From assembly GCA_020080175.1 (NCBI GenBank), contig JAGHQL010000113.1, positions 23,220-87,219 on the forward strand: a DNA stretch of 64,000 bases. Reading direction: 5' to 3'. A program made the position numbers and the translations under genes. The notes under the pieces were generated by a model that was given only the letters and a program-made list of their open reading frames with translations, did not search any database and was not told the DNA's origin. Shown piece by piece: positions 10,934 to 21,915 of this stretch. This DNA comes from Glutinoglossum americanum. Its lineage: Eukaryota; Ascomycota; Geoglossomycetes; Geoglossales; Geoglossaceae. Position 1 is the first letter of the stretch. The number at the start of each line of letters is the position of its first letter.

Positions 10934-11699
10934 TATTATGGTGGCTACCGGGTAAGGGCTCGGTGGGCTACCAAACAAACTGAGAAGGAGGGCTAGCCCT
11001 GAGGAAGGCCAGCGGAGCATAAGGGGGTCTACCCTATATATAATATACTAAGCCGGTAACATACGAGGGGGGCCCGCAAGGTCCTACTAATGACATCATC
11101 ATAGGAACTCCACATGAGAGCACGGCTGGTGAAGGAACCGCATGGGCATCATAGGAACTCTACATGGGAGCATGGTCGGTAGCGAAGGAACTACACGGTA
11201 TCATAGGAACTCCATATAGGAGCACAGCCAGTAGCAAAGAAACCATATGAGTATCATAGGAACTCTACATGGGAGTATGGCTAGCAGCGAAGGAACCGCA
11301 TAGTATCATAGGAACTTCATATAGGAGCACGGGCAGCAGCAGAAGGTATGGCCTGTAGTGAGGGAACCACATGGGCATCATAAGGACTTCCCAATGGAAA
11401 CACAGCTGGAGGCAAGAGGTCAGTACGCGTCTATGGAGGGAACTGGGCAGGTCCCTACCCATGGGCCTCTCAGGGCCATTAGTATATATAGAAGGCCGAG
11501 GAGGGTCCAGAAGGGAACCTCATCGGTCAATACCATAATCACATTAGATAGATTATTAAGGACCATTAGGCTTACCCTCCTGTCATGCTACATGGCCGGC
11601 CTCCCTTGCTTCATCATGACTGGCCCTCTAAGGCTAGCTTGGCCTCGACGCCTGCGACACTTAACCTTCGCGGCCTAGCTTATATAAGCAGCTGTCACA
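10934..11699 (+). mobile_element. Solo LTR of family LTR-C (copy 1)
   Basis: Starts TATTATGGTGGC, a decayed form of TGTTACGGTGGC seen in other copies, and ends GCTGTCACA. It is flanked by TTATG on both sides (10929-10933 and 11700-11704). Homologous copies are at 48310-49014 and 47990-49711. An internal block (about 11095-11400) is a tandem array of ~51-54-bp units containing ATCATAGGAACTCCACATGG. No internal retroelement genes are attached, so this is a solo LTR. Confidence 0.8.
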
Positions 11700-11754
11700 T
11701 TATGGAATCAATATAGCATTTGCTTAACTAGTAGTCACAACTGCTTCTAAAACA

Positions 11755-12120
11755 GTTTAAACAACTTATGAGGTAGATGGTAGTTAGTAATAATCAGATC
11801 CTAACTGAGGTACATACTTTGAGAGTAAGGGATCAATAAGTACCTTCTGAATTACTTTCTCTTTTACCTAACTTGAGTCTTTAAGTAAAGAAAAAGAAAA
11901 GAAGTACTAGAAAGTGAGCTCTTACAGGTACAGAGGCTTCTAAGCATGCTCAGAAAGCAATGACAAGAGTTCAAACAAGAGCAAAGGCAGCAGAGGTAAC
12001 TAGAAGCACTCAGGGGGAAAAGACAGTCACAGTCTCCAGAAGGCAAACTTATAGTCAAAAAGCAGCTGAAAATCAGTTATAGAAGGTTGCATCTGTAACT
12101 AGGTTTTATCATTCATATTG
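11755..12120 (+). pseudogene. Basic C-terminal relic of the large element's transposase
   Basis: One frame, broken by stops, reads 'LMRQMVVSNNQILTEVHTL', then a Lys/Arg block, then 'TGTEASKHAQKAMTRVQTRA' and 'VSRRQTYSQKAAENQL'. The basic, helical composition next to the right inverted repeat suggests the end of the transposase, but no named domain is recognised. Confidence 0.3.
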
Positions 12121-12182
12121 CTATTCACTCTATCTGCTCTGTTCTGGGGTCTACTATACTAAGCCTCCAGGGCAGTCAAAAA

Positions 12183-12249
12183 CTCCGGGGCAGTTGAACA
12201 TGACTCTCAAAATCACGACTTTCCGAAATGACTGCCCGGAGACAGGCCG
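12183..12249 (-). repeat. Right 67-bp terminal inverted repeat
   Basis: Reverse complement of 1774-1840 with four transitions. Sequence beyond 12249 is unrelated to that left of 1774, so the EH gene is not resumed on this side. Confidence 0.8.
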
Positions 12250-12839
12250 GAATATCTCAGTACAACCCGCTACTTAATTATAGCCATGAGACGACCAAGA
12301 ACACAGATATTGCCTATCCGATGTATAGAGAACGATAATGAGGGTGTTCGGCGGTCGGCCGTGGCACGTGGGCTTTGCCCTGAGGGCTAATGGTATCTAC
12401 CGAGTAGTTACATATACTGTTGCAGAATGCTTAGGTAAGTCGAATAGAAGTAGATTTAAGTCATGTGGAGCACATGCCGCTTTTGTGTTTAGCTCAACCA
12501 AGACCCAACTTTGTTGCGGCTAAAATGCCTTCCCCGCACCCCCACCTCCAAGTCAACGTCAACGGCCATGGCTCTACTTCGCCCCCAGTCAATCGTTGTG
12601 ATTCTAAGAAGCTAGCTTGGCTTTTATATATGTTAGTGGGGTACCGACTATGAGAAAGTGGCTCAGTAAGCTGCACTACGGCAGAGAGGGTAACAGCGAT
12701 GGTGCCCGTAGGGATCTGTATGGAATAAAGGTCCTCAAAGAACCGGTAGATTGCACACAAGCTTCCGTTGAGTAAGTTGATGCTTCAAATTTGGTCTATT
12801 ACTACGGAAATCTCTACTTCCATATTAAGACGCTGCACA

Positions 12840-14060
12840 GCATCGTGTTCGTTCACGGTCTTGCTGGCCGTCGTGAAAAGACGTGGCTTTGCACAAAGCC
12901 TTACCCCTTTAGTTATAGCGCCAGACCATGGTCAAGAGGCACTCGTCAGCTTATTGTTAGATAAAGGAGCAGATATCACGGCTGAGGATAACATAATGGG
13001 AACTGCACCTAGTCGGGCGGCATTTGGCCAGCACCGGCGGATCTTGCTAGACAAGGCAAATACCCTTGGTATCCGAGGCAAGCACCAAAACTGCGCACTT
13101 GGCACTGCAGCCTCAGAGGACCACGGGGAAATAGTTGGACTCCTGTTAGACGAGGGAGCCGATATTAACTGGCTACCAATGTTCGTCCTCCGTTGTCTTG
13201 GGTGGCGGCCTATGGAAATGTAGAACTAGCAAAGCTCTTACTAGATCTTGGTGCTGACACTAGTGCGAAGAATCCTAGGGGGATAGCGGCACTACACGAA
13301 GCGGCCAAATGGGGATCCACACAGATAGCACAACTCCTACTTAGTCACGGCGCCAACGCTACAGAGGGGTATTCCGATGGAATGACAGCCTTACATGGCA
13401 TACCGCTGTGCCTGGTGAGCGATACTATTGGGAGGGTTTTGGAAAAGCAAACCCCCCTGAGGAAATAGTCAAGTTCTTGATTCAGAAAGATGTCAGCTTT
13501 ATGGGGATTAGGGACTGATCTAGACAAAGCCCAATAGACCATGCAGTACATCCGATCGGTATCCACGAAACTAGACGCAGGACTAACCGCGCGGCTGTCC
13601 TTTGGGAATTTCTCAGTGCTGGAGCTGAGACTCCAAGGATAGTTCAAAAACCGGCTTTACAAGACATCCGTAAGCGGCGGCCCCTTGCCCGCAAGGCTCT
13701 TGATGAGGTCTTAGTAGCTCTAGTGAAACAATCGCACTGGGGCTTACCCCACGAATCTCTAGCGACGGTCTTAGAATTGATGGAAAGGGAATAGTTTTCT
13801 TTCCCAGAATCGCTCACGAAATATTAGCCCCTGATGGGAAGGTGGGCGAATGGCTGACTCCAGCTGACATACTAAGAGCCGAGAGGCTGAAAAAATATGG
13901 CCAAGTGAGGTGCGATTGCTGTCAATCATATTCCCGACCACCACCCCTGCTGCCATTGCAGTACATGCAGCGATGATGACTGATGTTTGCGAGATGTGTT
14001 ATGGTAAAGGCATAAGGTGCGAGGAAGGCGACCATGTCATGGTCAAACGTTAGTGCTAGG
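12840..14060 (+). pseudogene. Ankyrin-repeat / ZZ zinc-finger gene relic
   Basis: Ankyrin units are readable in three frames: 'GQEALVSLLLDKGADI' near 12935, 'HGEIVGLLLDEGADIN' near 13120, 'GNVELAKLLLDLGADTSAKN' near 13212 and 'GSTQIAQLLLSHGANA' near 13310. Beyond stops and frameshifts comes a linker and 'CDCCQSY', and after a frameshift 'VCEMCYGKGIRCEEGDHVM' near 13985. That Cys/His spacing is a ZZ zinc finger, often placed after ankyrins in fungal proteins. At least four frame changes and a stop at 13507 rule out a working gene. The ~590 bp before it (12250-12840) hold no convincing gene. Confidence 0.65.
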
Positions 14061-14315
14061 CCCTACACGTGGGACACACCACTGCGGCGCACAATGAAGG
14101 GCCATGGTATCCGAAAGATACGACCGGAAGAATGCTCAACAATAGATACCATAGGGCCGAGCGCCATGTGATTACTTAACTCTAGCCCTCCATGGGCTCG
14201 CTACTCTCTGTGGATACCAAAGCAACAAGATCTGCTTCTTCAAACATTTCCTAGGCCACCCCGCTTAGTTTTCCTCCAACTCAATCTTTGGTTTATATTT
14301 TCCTCAACCCATTTT

Positions 14316-17300
14316 TCAATCTGTGTGGTCTATCAGCACCTGCAAGAGAGAGGAACGACCTTTCAAGGAACTGCCACTAACAGGACTGTACTTAAAGACG
14401 AGCCATCCAAGAACAGTGAGGATCAAAGTGGCTCCTCCAAAGAGGATATACCAACGCCAATCCGGGCTGTTTTTTTAGTAAATCCACGTTCATACCGAAT
14501 AGGCTCTGAGGGTGAATTGCCTCGTCAGCTGCTATAGCCAAGCTACAAATTGGGATATATTGTGAAACCTTACCGAAGCAAACATCGCAGGTAAGAAGAT
14601 GAACTGGGTAAGTCAGCTTCAGTCAAGTAGGTGACAAAGCCAAGCATAATCTTACAGTAATCCAACTTAGGCGCTTCATGCTTGTTGCGAGGCTCGTTGA
14701 TCTATGAGCCTCATTGATCGAGACCCATGCAAACTCCTGCATAAGATCAGCTGGGGCGAATTAATTGGGAGTATAGTTAGATACTAACCAATTGCAAAAG
14801 ATCCCTTACTGTTTGATCCAGCCGGCCGATCCGATCATTGACGTTTTGTGCGAAGTCATCTATTGTATGCTGCACGTCTTTCAAACCATTGCCCTCATTA
14901 TAGAGACGACAATGCTCCACCGCAAATTCTCTAGCAGTATGAACTTGGTTTCCCAAGATGCTGCGAAACTCAGTCCACTTTTGCGCATCTTCCGCAAGGC
15001 GATGTATGAGCTCGGAACTCTTCCCCCTCTCATGCAGTTGATCAAGGCGCTGTATTGTATCATCGATTTGGTTAGCGGATTGGGGGTAATTAGAGAGTTA
15101 AATATGTATACGTCTAAGACTGGCAATAGCTAGGGTTGACTCACACTGTCGGATAGATGCTTCTCAGCGAGGTCACATAGCATCACTTTTCTTTCAGACA
15201 GAATATGAACTGTGTGAAAAATTCAACGCTATCGTCTGGAATCCAACCATAGGGCAGTGTGCTGAAGTGGTCTTTAGATTTCCAACATGACTCGTTCGGG
15301 TTCGTAGGTGGCATCATGGTCCATGTTATTCTACCTCCCCCCCAGTCAGGTGTCTTGAATTGTTTCTGGCCTTCTAAACCCTGCCCAGCTGGAAACCAAA
15401 CTGCCACAGAAAAGCTAATACCTGGACCGCCATTCTGTTCTTGGTGGGAAATTTGCAATATATCAGGCTGCAGAGTGTCCTTCGAGTCGGGAATCAAGCC
15501 CCTCTGCCAGGGAGAGCAATGCGTGAATAAGCTTGGAATATTCAGCTACGCTTCATTCCGTACATAAGAGGAGCGAGTCGACTCACAAGAGGCGTCTTTC
15601 TGTCTCGGAATTATCTGACGTCTGTGCTAATTTGTCTGGGATATCCCTTTCCGCAATAAAGCGTACGCATTTCTCTCCCCTACCTCCTTCTGACAGCTGT
15701 ACAATATCTTGTACTTGTTTTCCATATGCATTAAGCCAATCGCTGGCCATGATGTCTTTTGTGTCCGCCGAACTCTTAAGCAGCAACTCGATGAGATCGT
15801 GGGCCCCATGCTGAATCGCTAGGCGTAGTGGAGCCATACCATCGCGATCCTTCGAGTTGATATTTGCTCCAGAAGAGAGGAGTTTTGTCGCTATCCCTAA
15901 ACGCCTATACAAAATTGCAATATGTAACGGAGTTCGGCTGAGAGAATCCCTAGCATTGACATCATACTCAACATCGAGGAGTAGTCCTACCAGCGTTTGC
16001 TCCCTTTCCTGGACTAGCGTATGCAACGTGGTGCTATCTCTACGGGCAAGCAGCCTCGCCACCCCCTTGTGCCTTTTCTCTGCTGCCCACCGCAGCGGCG
16101 CCCGACCGCCTTTGTCCTTGGAATTTGGATCGATGCCTTTCTTCGCGAGCAGCAGCCCCACAACCTGCCTTTGACCCTTCTCAGCTGCCCAAGACAGTGG
16201 CGTCCGACCGTCTTTGTCCTTAGAATTTAGATCGATGCCGTCCTTCAGGAGCAGCAGCCCCACAGCCTCCCCTTGACCCTTCTCAGCTGCCCAAGACAGT
16301 GGTGTCCGACCGTCGTTGTCCTTAGAATTTAGATCGATGCCGTCCTTCAGGAGCAGCAGCCCCACAACCCGCCCTTGACACTTCTCAGCTGCCCAAGACA
16401 GTGGCGTCCGACCGTCGTTGTCCTTGGAATTTAGACCGATGCCGTCCTTTGCGAGCCGCCACACAACCTCCTCTTGACCCTTCTCAGCTGCCCAAGACAG
16501 TGGCGTCCGACGGCGGTTGTCCTTGGAATTTGGATCGATGCCGTCCTTTGCGAGCAGCAGTTCTACAAACCCCCCCTGCCCCTCCTCAGCTGCCCACGAC
16601 AGCAGCGTCCGACCGTGGTTGTCCTTGGAATTTGGATCGATGCCGCCCTTTGTGAGTAGCAGTCTTACAATCTCTAGCCGCCCCTCCTTGGCTGCCCGCG
16701 ACAGCAGTGTCAGGCGACATTCGTCCTTGGAATTCGGATTGATGCCGTCCTTTGCGAGCAGCAGTTCTACAATCCGCCCCCGCCCCTCCTCGGCTGCCCA
16801 CGACAGCGGCGTCCGACCGCGGTTGTCCTTGGAATTTGGGTTGATGCCGTCCTTTGCAAGCAGCAGTTCTACAATCCGCCCCCGCCCCTCCTCAGCTGCC
16901 CACCACAGTGGCGTCCGACCGTAGTCGTCCTTGGAATTTGGGTCGATGCCGTCCTTTGCGAGCAGCAGTTCTACAATCCGCCCCCGCCCCTCCTCGGCTG
17001 CCCACGACAGCGGCGTCCGACCGCGGTTGTCCTTGGAATTTGGGTCGATGCCGTCCTTTGCAAGCAGCAGTTCTACAATCCGCCCCTGCCCCTCCTCAGC
17101 TGCCCACAACAGCGGCGTCCGACCGCGGCCGTCCTTGGAATCTGGATCGATACCGTCCTTTGCGAGCAGCAGTTCTACAATCCGCCCCCGCCCCTCCTCA
17201 GCTGCCCACGACAGCGGCGTTCGACCGTAGTTGTCCTTGGAATTTGGGTCGATGCCGCCCTTTGTGAGTAGCAGTCTTACAATCTCTAGCCGCCCCTCCT

Positions 17301-17526
17301 TAGCTGCCCGCGACAGCGGCGTTAGGCCGTGTTTATCCTTGGAATTTGGGTCGATGCCGTCCTTCGCGAGTAGCAGCTTCACTACTGCCTTATACCCCTT
17401 CCTTACGGCCACCAACAGCGGCGTCCGGCCACGGTTATCCTTGGAATTTAGATCAACGCCTTCCTCCGCGAGCAGCGCCTCCACAGCGATTCGGTTTCCC
17501 CGTGACACTGCGTCTAGGAGATCCAT
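14316..17526 (-). pseudogene. Ankyrin-repeat protein with C-terminal CorA-like membrane domain, two frameshifts
   Basis: The reading starts at ATG 17526 (MDLLDAVSRGN) with about 17 ankyrin repeats to ~15650. It should then splice (GTGAGT at 15584-15589) into an exon with 'GGPGISFSVAVWFPAG' (15145-~15520). Downstream exons are clear: 14789-15049 (coiled region ending 'TVRDLLQL'), 14656-14736 ('EFAWVSINEA...MKRLSWIT'), 14574-14603 (FIFLPAMFAS) and 14316-14505 ('SLFGMNVDLL' then the second TM). These form the CorA-like pair of TM helices with the GMN signature used by fungal membrane-anchored ankyrin proteins. Two single-base breaks are seen. Near 15183 a base is missing where KEKW is expected. 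Near 14463 an extra C shifts the frame before TM2. Either the gene is newly dead or the assembly has errors. The first junction acceptor is unresolved. Confidence 0.75.
16080..17460 (-). repeat. 102-bp tandem array encoding near-identical ankyrin repeats
   Basis: Thirteen or so units of 99-102 bp code 'RTPLSWAAEEGRGRIVELLL' followed by AKDGIDPNSKDNRG. Neighbouring units differ at only a few codons, mostly at the residues before 'TPL' and after 'WAAE'. Such low divergence between units implies recent duplication or gene conversion within the gene. Divergent repeats lie only at the two edges. Confidence 0.85.
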
Positions 17527-17601
17527 CCTTGATGGGTCTCTAGCTAACCGGCATTGGAGCGAACAATAAGTATCCGTAGAAAACCTGCGGAGTCGGCCCA
17601 C

Positions 17602-18558
17602 TGGCTGGAGGCTATCTCAAGTTACTCTACGTAGTACGTACAGAGGCTCACACCAAAAGTAATCGAACTCTTAACTAGAACCAGTCAAGCGAAATGCTGC
17701 TTTAAGGGGGCTCAGCTTTTCCTAGTGGGGGGTAGGCTTAACTAGATTTTGGTTTGGCAATGCCTAAGCGAAGCCTAAAGAGATGTCTTAAAACTTTTGG
17801 TGCGGGCCTCATGCTTGCAAGCTGGGTGCTTCATACGTCATAGCTGCAAGGGAGCTGCAAGGGCACGTGTCATAGCTTGGCATCGGCACAATGTTAGTCC
17901 GCCTAATTACATAGTCAAGGCGATGCCCACCTCTTCTTGGGGTTCGCACCAATTCAACTCTTGCTATTCTACACTGTTATTGCAATGCTCTTCGTGTGCC
18001 CTGTCTGAATCAACCGCTCTCACACTAGGATATGGCAATAAAGTCACCCATGCTGAAACCAAGGTTTATGGTAACCCAGAAACAACAACGTAATTCTATG
18101 TGTATATAAAAAGAAGATGATGTAGCGAAATCAAGTAGTTCAATCCTCCTTACCTGTCCTCCTATCCGCCTAATTCTGTGCCCACTTCTGTGCTACCCTA
18201 TGTGAACCCGGTAAGGCAGTTTTCTCCCCCTCCCTTTCTCCAGTTTACCCTCCAATTCGTCTCTTCGTAACTGTTATAGTTAGCGTTTCGAGTCAATTAT
18301 CAACTGGCATCTCCCCACTAGCGGTGGTCTAGCTAACTAACATATTAGATAATTTTGCGTTTCACCCAAAGTAAACTAATATTGCGATAGCTGCAATAGG
18401 GAAGGCCGCCCGTGGAACAATACCAATGGACGCCTTGGTTGCCAGTCCCATTTCATTCATCATCGAGTCAATCGCAAGATTAGCCCCATGAGTACGCCGT
18501 ATCCACTTACCAGGCAGTGAAGCAACTTCCAGCACTGGGAAATGCTGTTGAGGGCGTA
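17602..18558. other. Gene-free stretch
   Basis: No convincing gene. It contains the likely promoter of the ankyrin-CorA gene at its left edge. Short open frames lack ATG starts, family motifs or usable splice sites. Confidence 0.5.
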
Positions 18559-18984
18559 TTTCTTAATGGCCCTTTTAGGAGGGGACTGTATCGAAGGAGT
18601 TGCGAAGTTGACTCGTCCCCGCATGCAAGGTCAAGAGCTGTCTTATCGTTAGGCAACTTGACAGATGCATCAGCTCCTTATTGCCGTCAACAACGGCTCG
18701 ATGTAAAGCCGTATGCCCATCGAGAGTCGTGCCACCAATGCTTACCCCATGCTCCAGCAAAAGCATGGTTACCTGGCCATAATTGCCGATCACTTCTTGT
18801 TGCAGCGTTGTCCGTTGAGTTTTGGGGTTGAGTGACTCGCCGTCTGCACCATCCTGTAGTAGCAACTACATGGCAGACTGGAGGCCCAGAGATGCCGCGA
18901 TATAGAGAGCCTTGTCGCCATCTTTTGCCATTCCCTGTTGTCTGCACCTCGGACCAGAAGAAGCCGTATCACGCAATCGTGGCC

Positions 18985-19793
18985 TGTTGTTGGTTATGCT
19001 TGGATTGGCGAAATGGTAGTGGTCAACAGTTATACAATGTAAATAGGGTCTCGAATAGCTTAATAGAATTGAATTGGTTACTATATAATCTTGCGGACTC
19101 GCAGAGTCCTTATATGCTTCGTGGTATGGAGTCTAGGCTGCCAACGGCCGACTCAGGGGCTAAAAAGGGGGTAATTGGCCAAGACGGTGGCCGAAGGCTT
19201 TTCGGGCACCTGGCCACGAAACAACGTAGTATGGCAACTCTCTTACATTCTTGATAAAGCAGAAAGTAAACGAAAAGCAGCTCCTATATGGAGCGGGGTC
19301 TGGCCGAGCGCCATGGCTGGCTGGCTATTCCCAAATAGGAAGGTAAGAATATTGGAGGTTATGCTCGATACGCGGAAATGGTAGCTAGAACTATATAGAC
19401 TGTATAAACAATAGATAGGGGTAAATTAATTAAATTGCTTGCAATTACTAGAATGTTAGCTACATGACATGAAGCTATATAAATGCTCAGCTGCCTTGCA
19501 GCCCCTTTTCCGCAGCTTACGACTGCTTTGGCCATCCTGCGGCCACTCCAGCCTTCCTTCGGTTAGCCCGAAACATATCGGTTCTACCGATATTGAACGT
19601 TCCATGGTAGCTGAGGTGGCGCCACCACTCAGCTACCCAGGGGACACCTCCTGTGCTCGACAGGGGTGCTACGGGGTGGTGCCTGAGTATTCCATAACAA
19701 AGAACATTAGGGCAGAAAACTTTTAAATACTAAACGTAATGATTTTGAGGCTGAGACCTCCTCCTTAGCTGAGGCAGACAGGGCACTAATAAT
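18985..19793 (+). mobile_element. Solo LTR of family LTR-A (copy 1), interrupted
   Basis: Starts TGTTGTTGGTTATGC and matches the LTR-A copies at 29534-29981 and 44812-45267 along its length, except for a 350-bp insert at 19350-19699. The last bases are decayed, so the 3' edge and its target duplication are uncertain. Confidence 0.75.
19350..19699 (-). mobile_element. Solo LTR (family LTR-E) nested in LTR-A
   Basis: The insert is flanked by AAGAA on both sides (19345-19349 and 19700-19704). The uninterrupted LTR-A copies read AAGAA once at this site. Read on the minus strand it begins TGTTATGGAATACTCAGG and ends CTCCAATA, where TA probably replaces CA. This gives a clear relative age: LTR-E entered after LTR-A. 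Confidence 0.82.
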
Positions 19794-20979
19794 GTTATAG
19801 GTTATGGTCGGGATAGACAAAACAATTGCATTAGTTTACTAACTACATGACAGCACGGCATAGATATAGGCAAAAAAAGGAGACCGGATCCAGCGGTTCC
19901 CGGGACGGCATGAACTGCCATGACGATCAAACAGAGCAGAACGAGACGAAACTCCAACAAATAACAACATGGCCCTTGCATGCGGCTAAGTGAAGAGCGG
20001 TCTATCCATCGCGATCCTTTCCTCCAATATCGGCGCCTTCCTCCAGAGACCTTCTCGCTGCCTGTTCATCACCATGGGCAGCCGCCTCACGGAGAACGCT
20101 CTGAAATGCCGTGGCCGCCAGATCAACGCCGACTCGCGCAATTTCCACGCCGAATGGTAGTTATCTGTTGATTAATCAATTGTAACAGGATTGTAACTAG
20201 GCAGACGAGGAAACAATCGTATGTGGGCTATTCAATTGGGGGTTGAGGTTGAGGATCCGGGGTGAATATCGGTCAGGCCCCCGTTTTGGGCCCTCGCTTG
20301 GGCCCCATGCTTTGCAGAGCAACCTGAAACACAACGTTACGCCTACCCGAGAGACAACATCTTCCCAGCTGCCTCAAATCTCACATCTAGGGTGAGTCGC
20401 TGCGTTAAATTTCCCAAACAAGCAAATGCCTGAACCAGGAGAAAATTCAGTGAGGAGCTTCGCTAATTGCCGAACTAAGTTAGCTCACGGGTACATTGGT
20501 CCCAAATTAGTCTCTCACTTCCAATTCATCAGTCTGCCAAAATATTGCCGGGTCGAGCCCGCTGGTAAAATTTGAGTAAAAGCCCCTCTGCATTATTTTA
20601 CCCTGTCTTTCAAAAACTACTTGGGTGTATCGTTTTTATCACGACTACTAAAGTTATAGCTGTGACATTGACATTAACTATTAATGCTACCTAAAGCAAT
20701 AACTATTGTAATAAATGTGGCAGTAGGAGCACATAGAGAATTTCCTAATCGCCACTACGTTGTTTGGAGACAACACAAAAAGAGTCATTTCCCAGCTTTG
20801 AGTTCAAAAAGGTGTTCCGGCTCTGAGAGATGGCCCAAGATGAATGAAATGCTATTTAGATAGTTTTTTTTAACGGGGTGTGCATGGCGAACCGATATAT
20901 ATGTGCAGGATATATTGGAGCCACCGGTTACCCGGATAGAAGGGGATCGGAGTCAATTGCCGAAGTGTGCGTTGAAATT

Positions 20980-21240
20980 ATTCCTGCCGAACAAAGTGGC
21001 CATGAGGAAGTGGTACGGTTTTTGGCGGAAAATGGGGCCGAGTTCGAGGCTAAGAGTAGAGCGGGCGAGATAGCCTTACGCTTGGCAATCAGACGCAGCT
21101 AATCGGCAGTAGTAAAGCTTCTCCTAGAGAAGGGGATTGACGTCAACCGGAAATCACAAAGAGGAGGGACGGCCTTACCCAAGGCTACCTAATATCAAGG
21201 CCTAGAGGTGGCTTAGTCGCTGGCGAGAAATGGGGAAGGC
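20980..21240 (+). pseudogene. Short ankyrin-repeat relic
   Basis: Reads 'GHEEVVRFLAENGAEFEAKS', then LRLAIRRS, stop, 'AVVKLLLEKGIDVNRKSQRG', stop, 'YQGLEVA', stop. Two to three ankyrin units with several stops. Only the consensus core remains, and no start or end can be assigned. Confidence 0.6.
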
Positions 21241-21505
21241 ACCAACTCGGGGAGTAGCTCCGACACAGCGATTTAGAAGGTTCAAGAAATACTCAGTCCA
21301 GTAACTATACAAAGTAGGAATTACACATTAACCAACTCCAGCGTAGCATCAAAGTAAAACTCTCCGCCTCTAGCAAATCGACCCTCTATAAAATAGAAGC
21401 CTGCAAGTCAACAGATATACAGAAATATATAATCCAAACGTAGAAAGCTGAATCCCCAGAGAACACAATCGCCACTCCCTAGTTCACAACCATAGGCATG
21501 GCCTC

Positions 21506-21915
21506 TTATAGCCGAGCCTCGCTGCAGCTAAGCTGAATGTTGACAGCCCCCTCCTAAATCACGCATTATTAGCTCACGTCTCCCTTTGCAGCTATCAAAT
21601 AGGATGTCCGTTAGCTTACCTGGTCTCCGCCTGAACAGCAGGCCGACTGACTTCCAGCATTGCACCGACCGTTCGCTGTTTCGGATTAGCACATTTCAAA
21701 ATTGAGCCTTGTGGGCGCCAAAGGGCCGACTAACGCGATATGGGGACGCAGCCCGTGCCTATGAATGTTCCGGCACTACTGATGGGATCATCGCAGCATA
21801 CCAATTTCTGGTTGTTGCTGCATGACGGTGTCGAGGAAGTTTCTGATGAATGGTCAGGTACCGGTGTCGAAACCGCCGCGGCCACAAGAATAAGGACAGC
21901 GAGAATGGATTTCAT
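21506..21915 (-). CDS. Hydrophobin-type secreted protein, eight cysteines
   Basis: Three exons on the minus strand: 21915-21735, 21675-21620 and 21553-21506, with introns of 59 nt (GTTAGT...CAG) and 66 nt (GTAAGC...TAG). Phases agree and the product has 94 residues. It begins with a signal peptide (MKSILAVLILVAAAVSTPVP). The cysteines are at 32, 40, 41, 56, 65, 73, 74 and 89, giving C-X7-CC-X14-C-X8-C-X7-CC-X14-C. That is the hydrophobin pattern of four disulfides. Hydrophobins self-assemble at air-water interfaces on spores and hyphae. The protein is short and its loops fit neither classic class exactly (class I usually has a longer first CC-C loop). A TATA box lies about 150 bp upstream. 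Single-frame scanning sees only exon 1. Confidence 0.82.

Larger units (their letters stand above)
1774..12249. mobile_element. Composite FAR1/Mutator-like DNA transposon with 67-bp inverted ends
   Basis: Two copies of a 67-bp sequence stand in inverted orientation at 1774-1840 and 12183-12249. They differ at four positions, all transitions. Between them are relics that look like one decayed transposase gene: a FAR1-like N-terminal block near 2245-2640, AT-rich degenerate coding to about 10 kb, and a basic C-terminal stretch near 11760-12110. That gene is interrupted by a Helitron, a MITE and a solo LTR. Long inverted ends fit Mutator-like elements. No matching 8-11 bp target duplication is visible next to the ends (left ...GGTTAGGTAG, right GAATATCTCA), so the ends may come from a rearranged copy. 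Confidence 0.55.
18560..20160 (-). pseudogene. Ankyrin-repeat gene relic split by nested LTRs
   Basis: The N-terminal piece (about 20160-19960) reads 'REAAAHGDEQAARRSLEEGA', then 'GGKDRDG', a TAG, then 'TALHLAACKGHVVI'. The C-terminal piece (18984-18560) reads 'VIRLLLVRGADNREWQ', 'DGADGESLNPKTQRTTLQQE', 'QVTMLLLEHGVSIGGTTLDG' and 'HTALHRAVVDGNKELMHL' in two frames. Between them lies an LTR-A copy that itself holds another LTR. The TAG replaces the expected Gln or Arg codon before TALH, as a C-to-T change would. Not functional. Confidence 0.65.

Noticed and set aside
16401-17569. Several 60-137-codon plus-strand frames with repeated 'LEFGSMPSFASSS' or 'RPLRAAV' motifs
   Set aside because: Antisense readings of the 102-bp ankyrin units; the repetition comes from the coding repeats.
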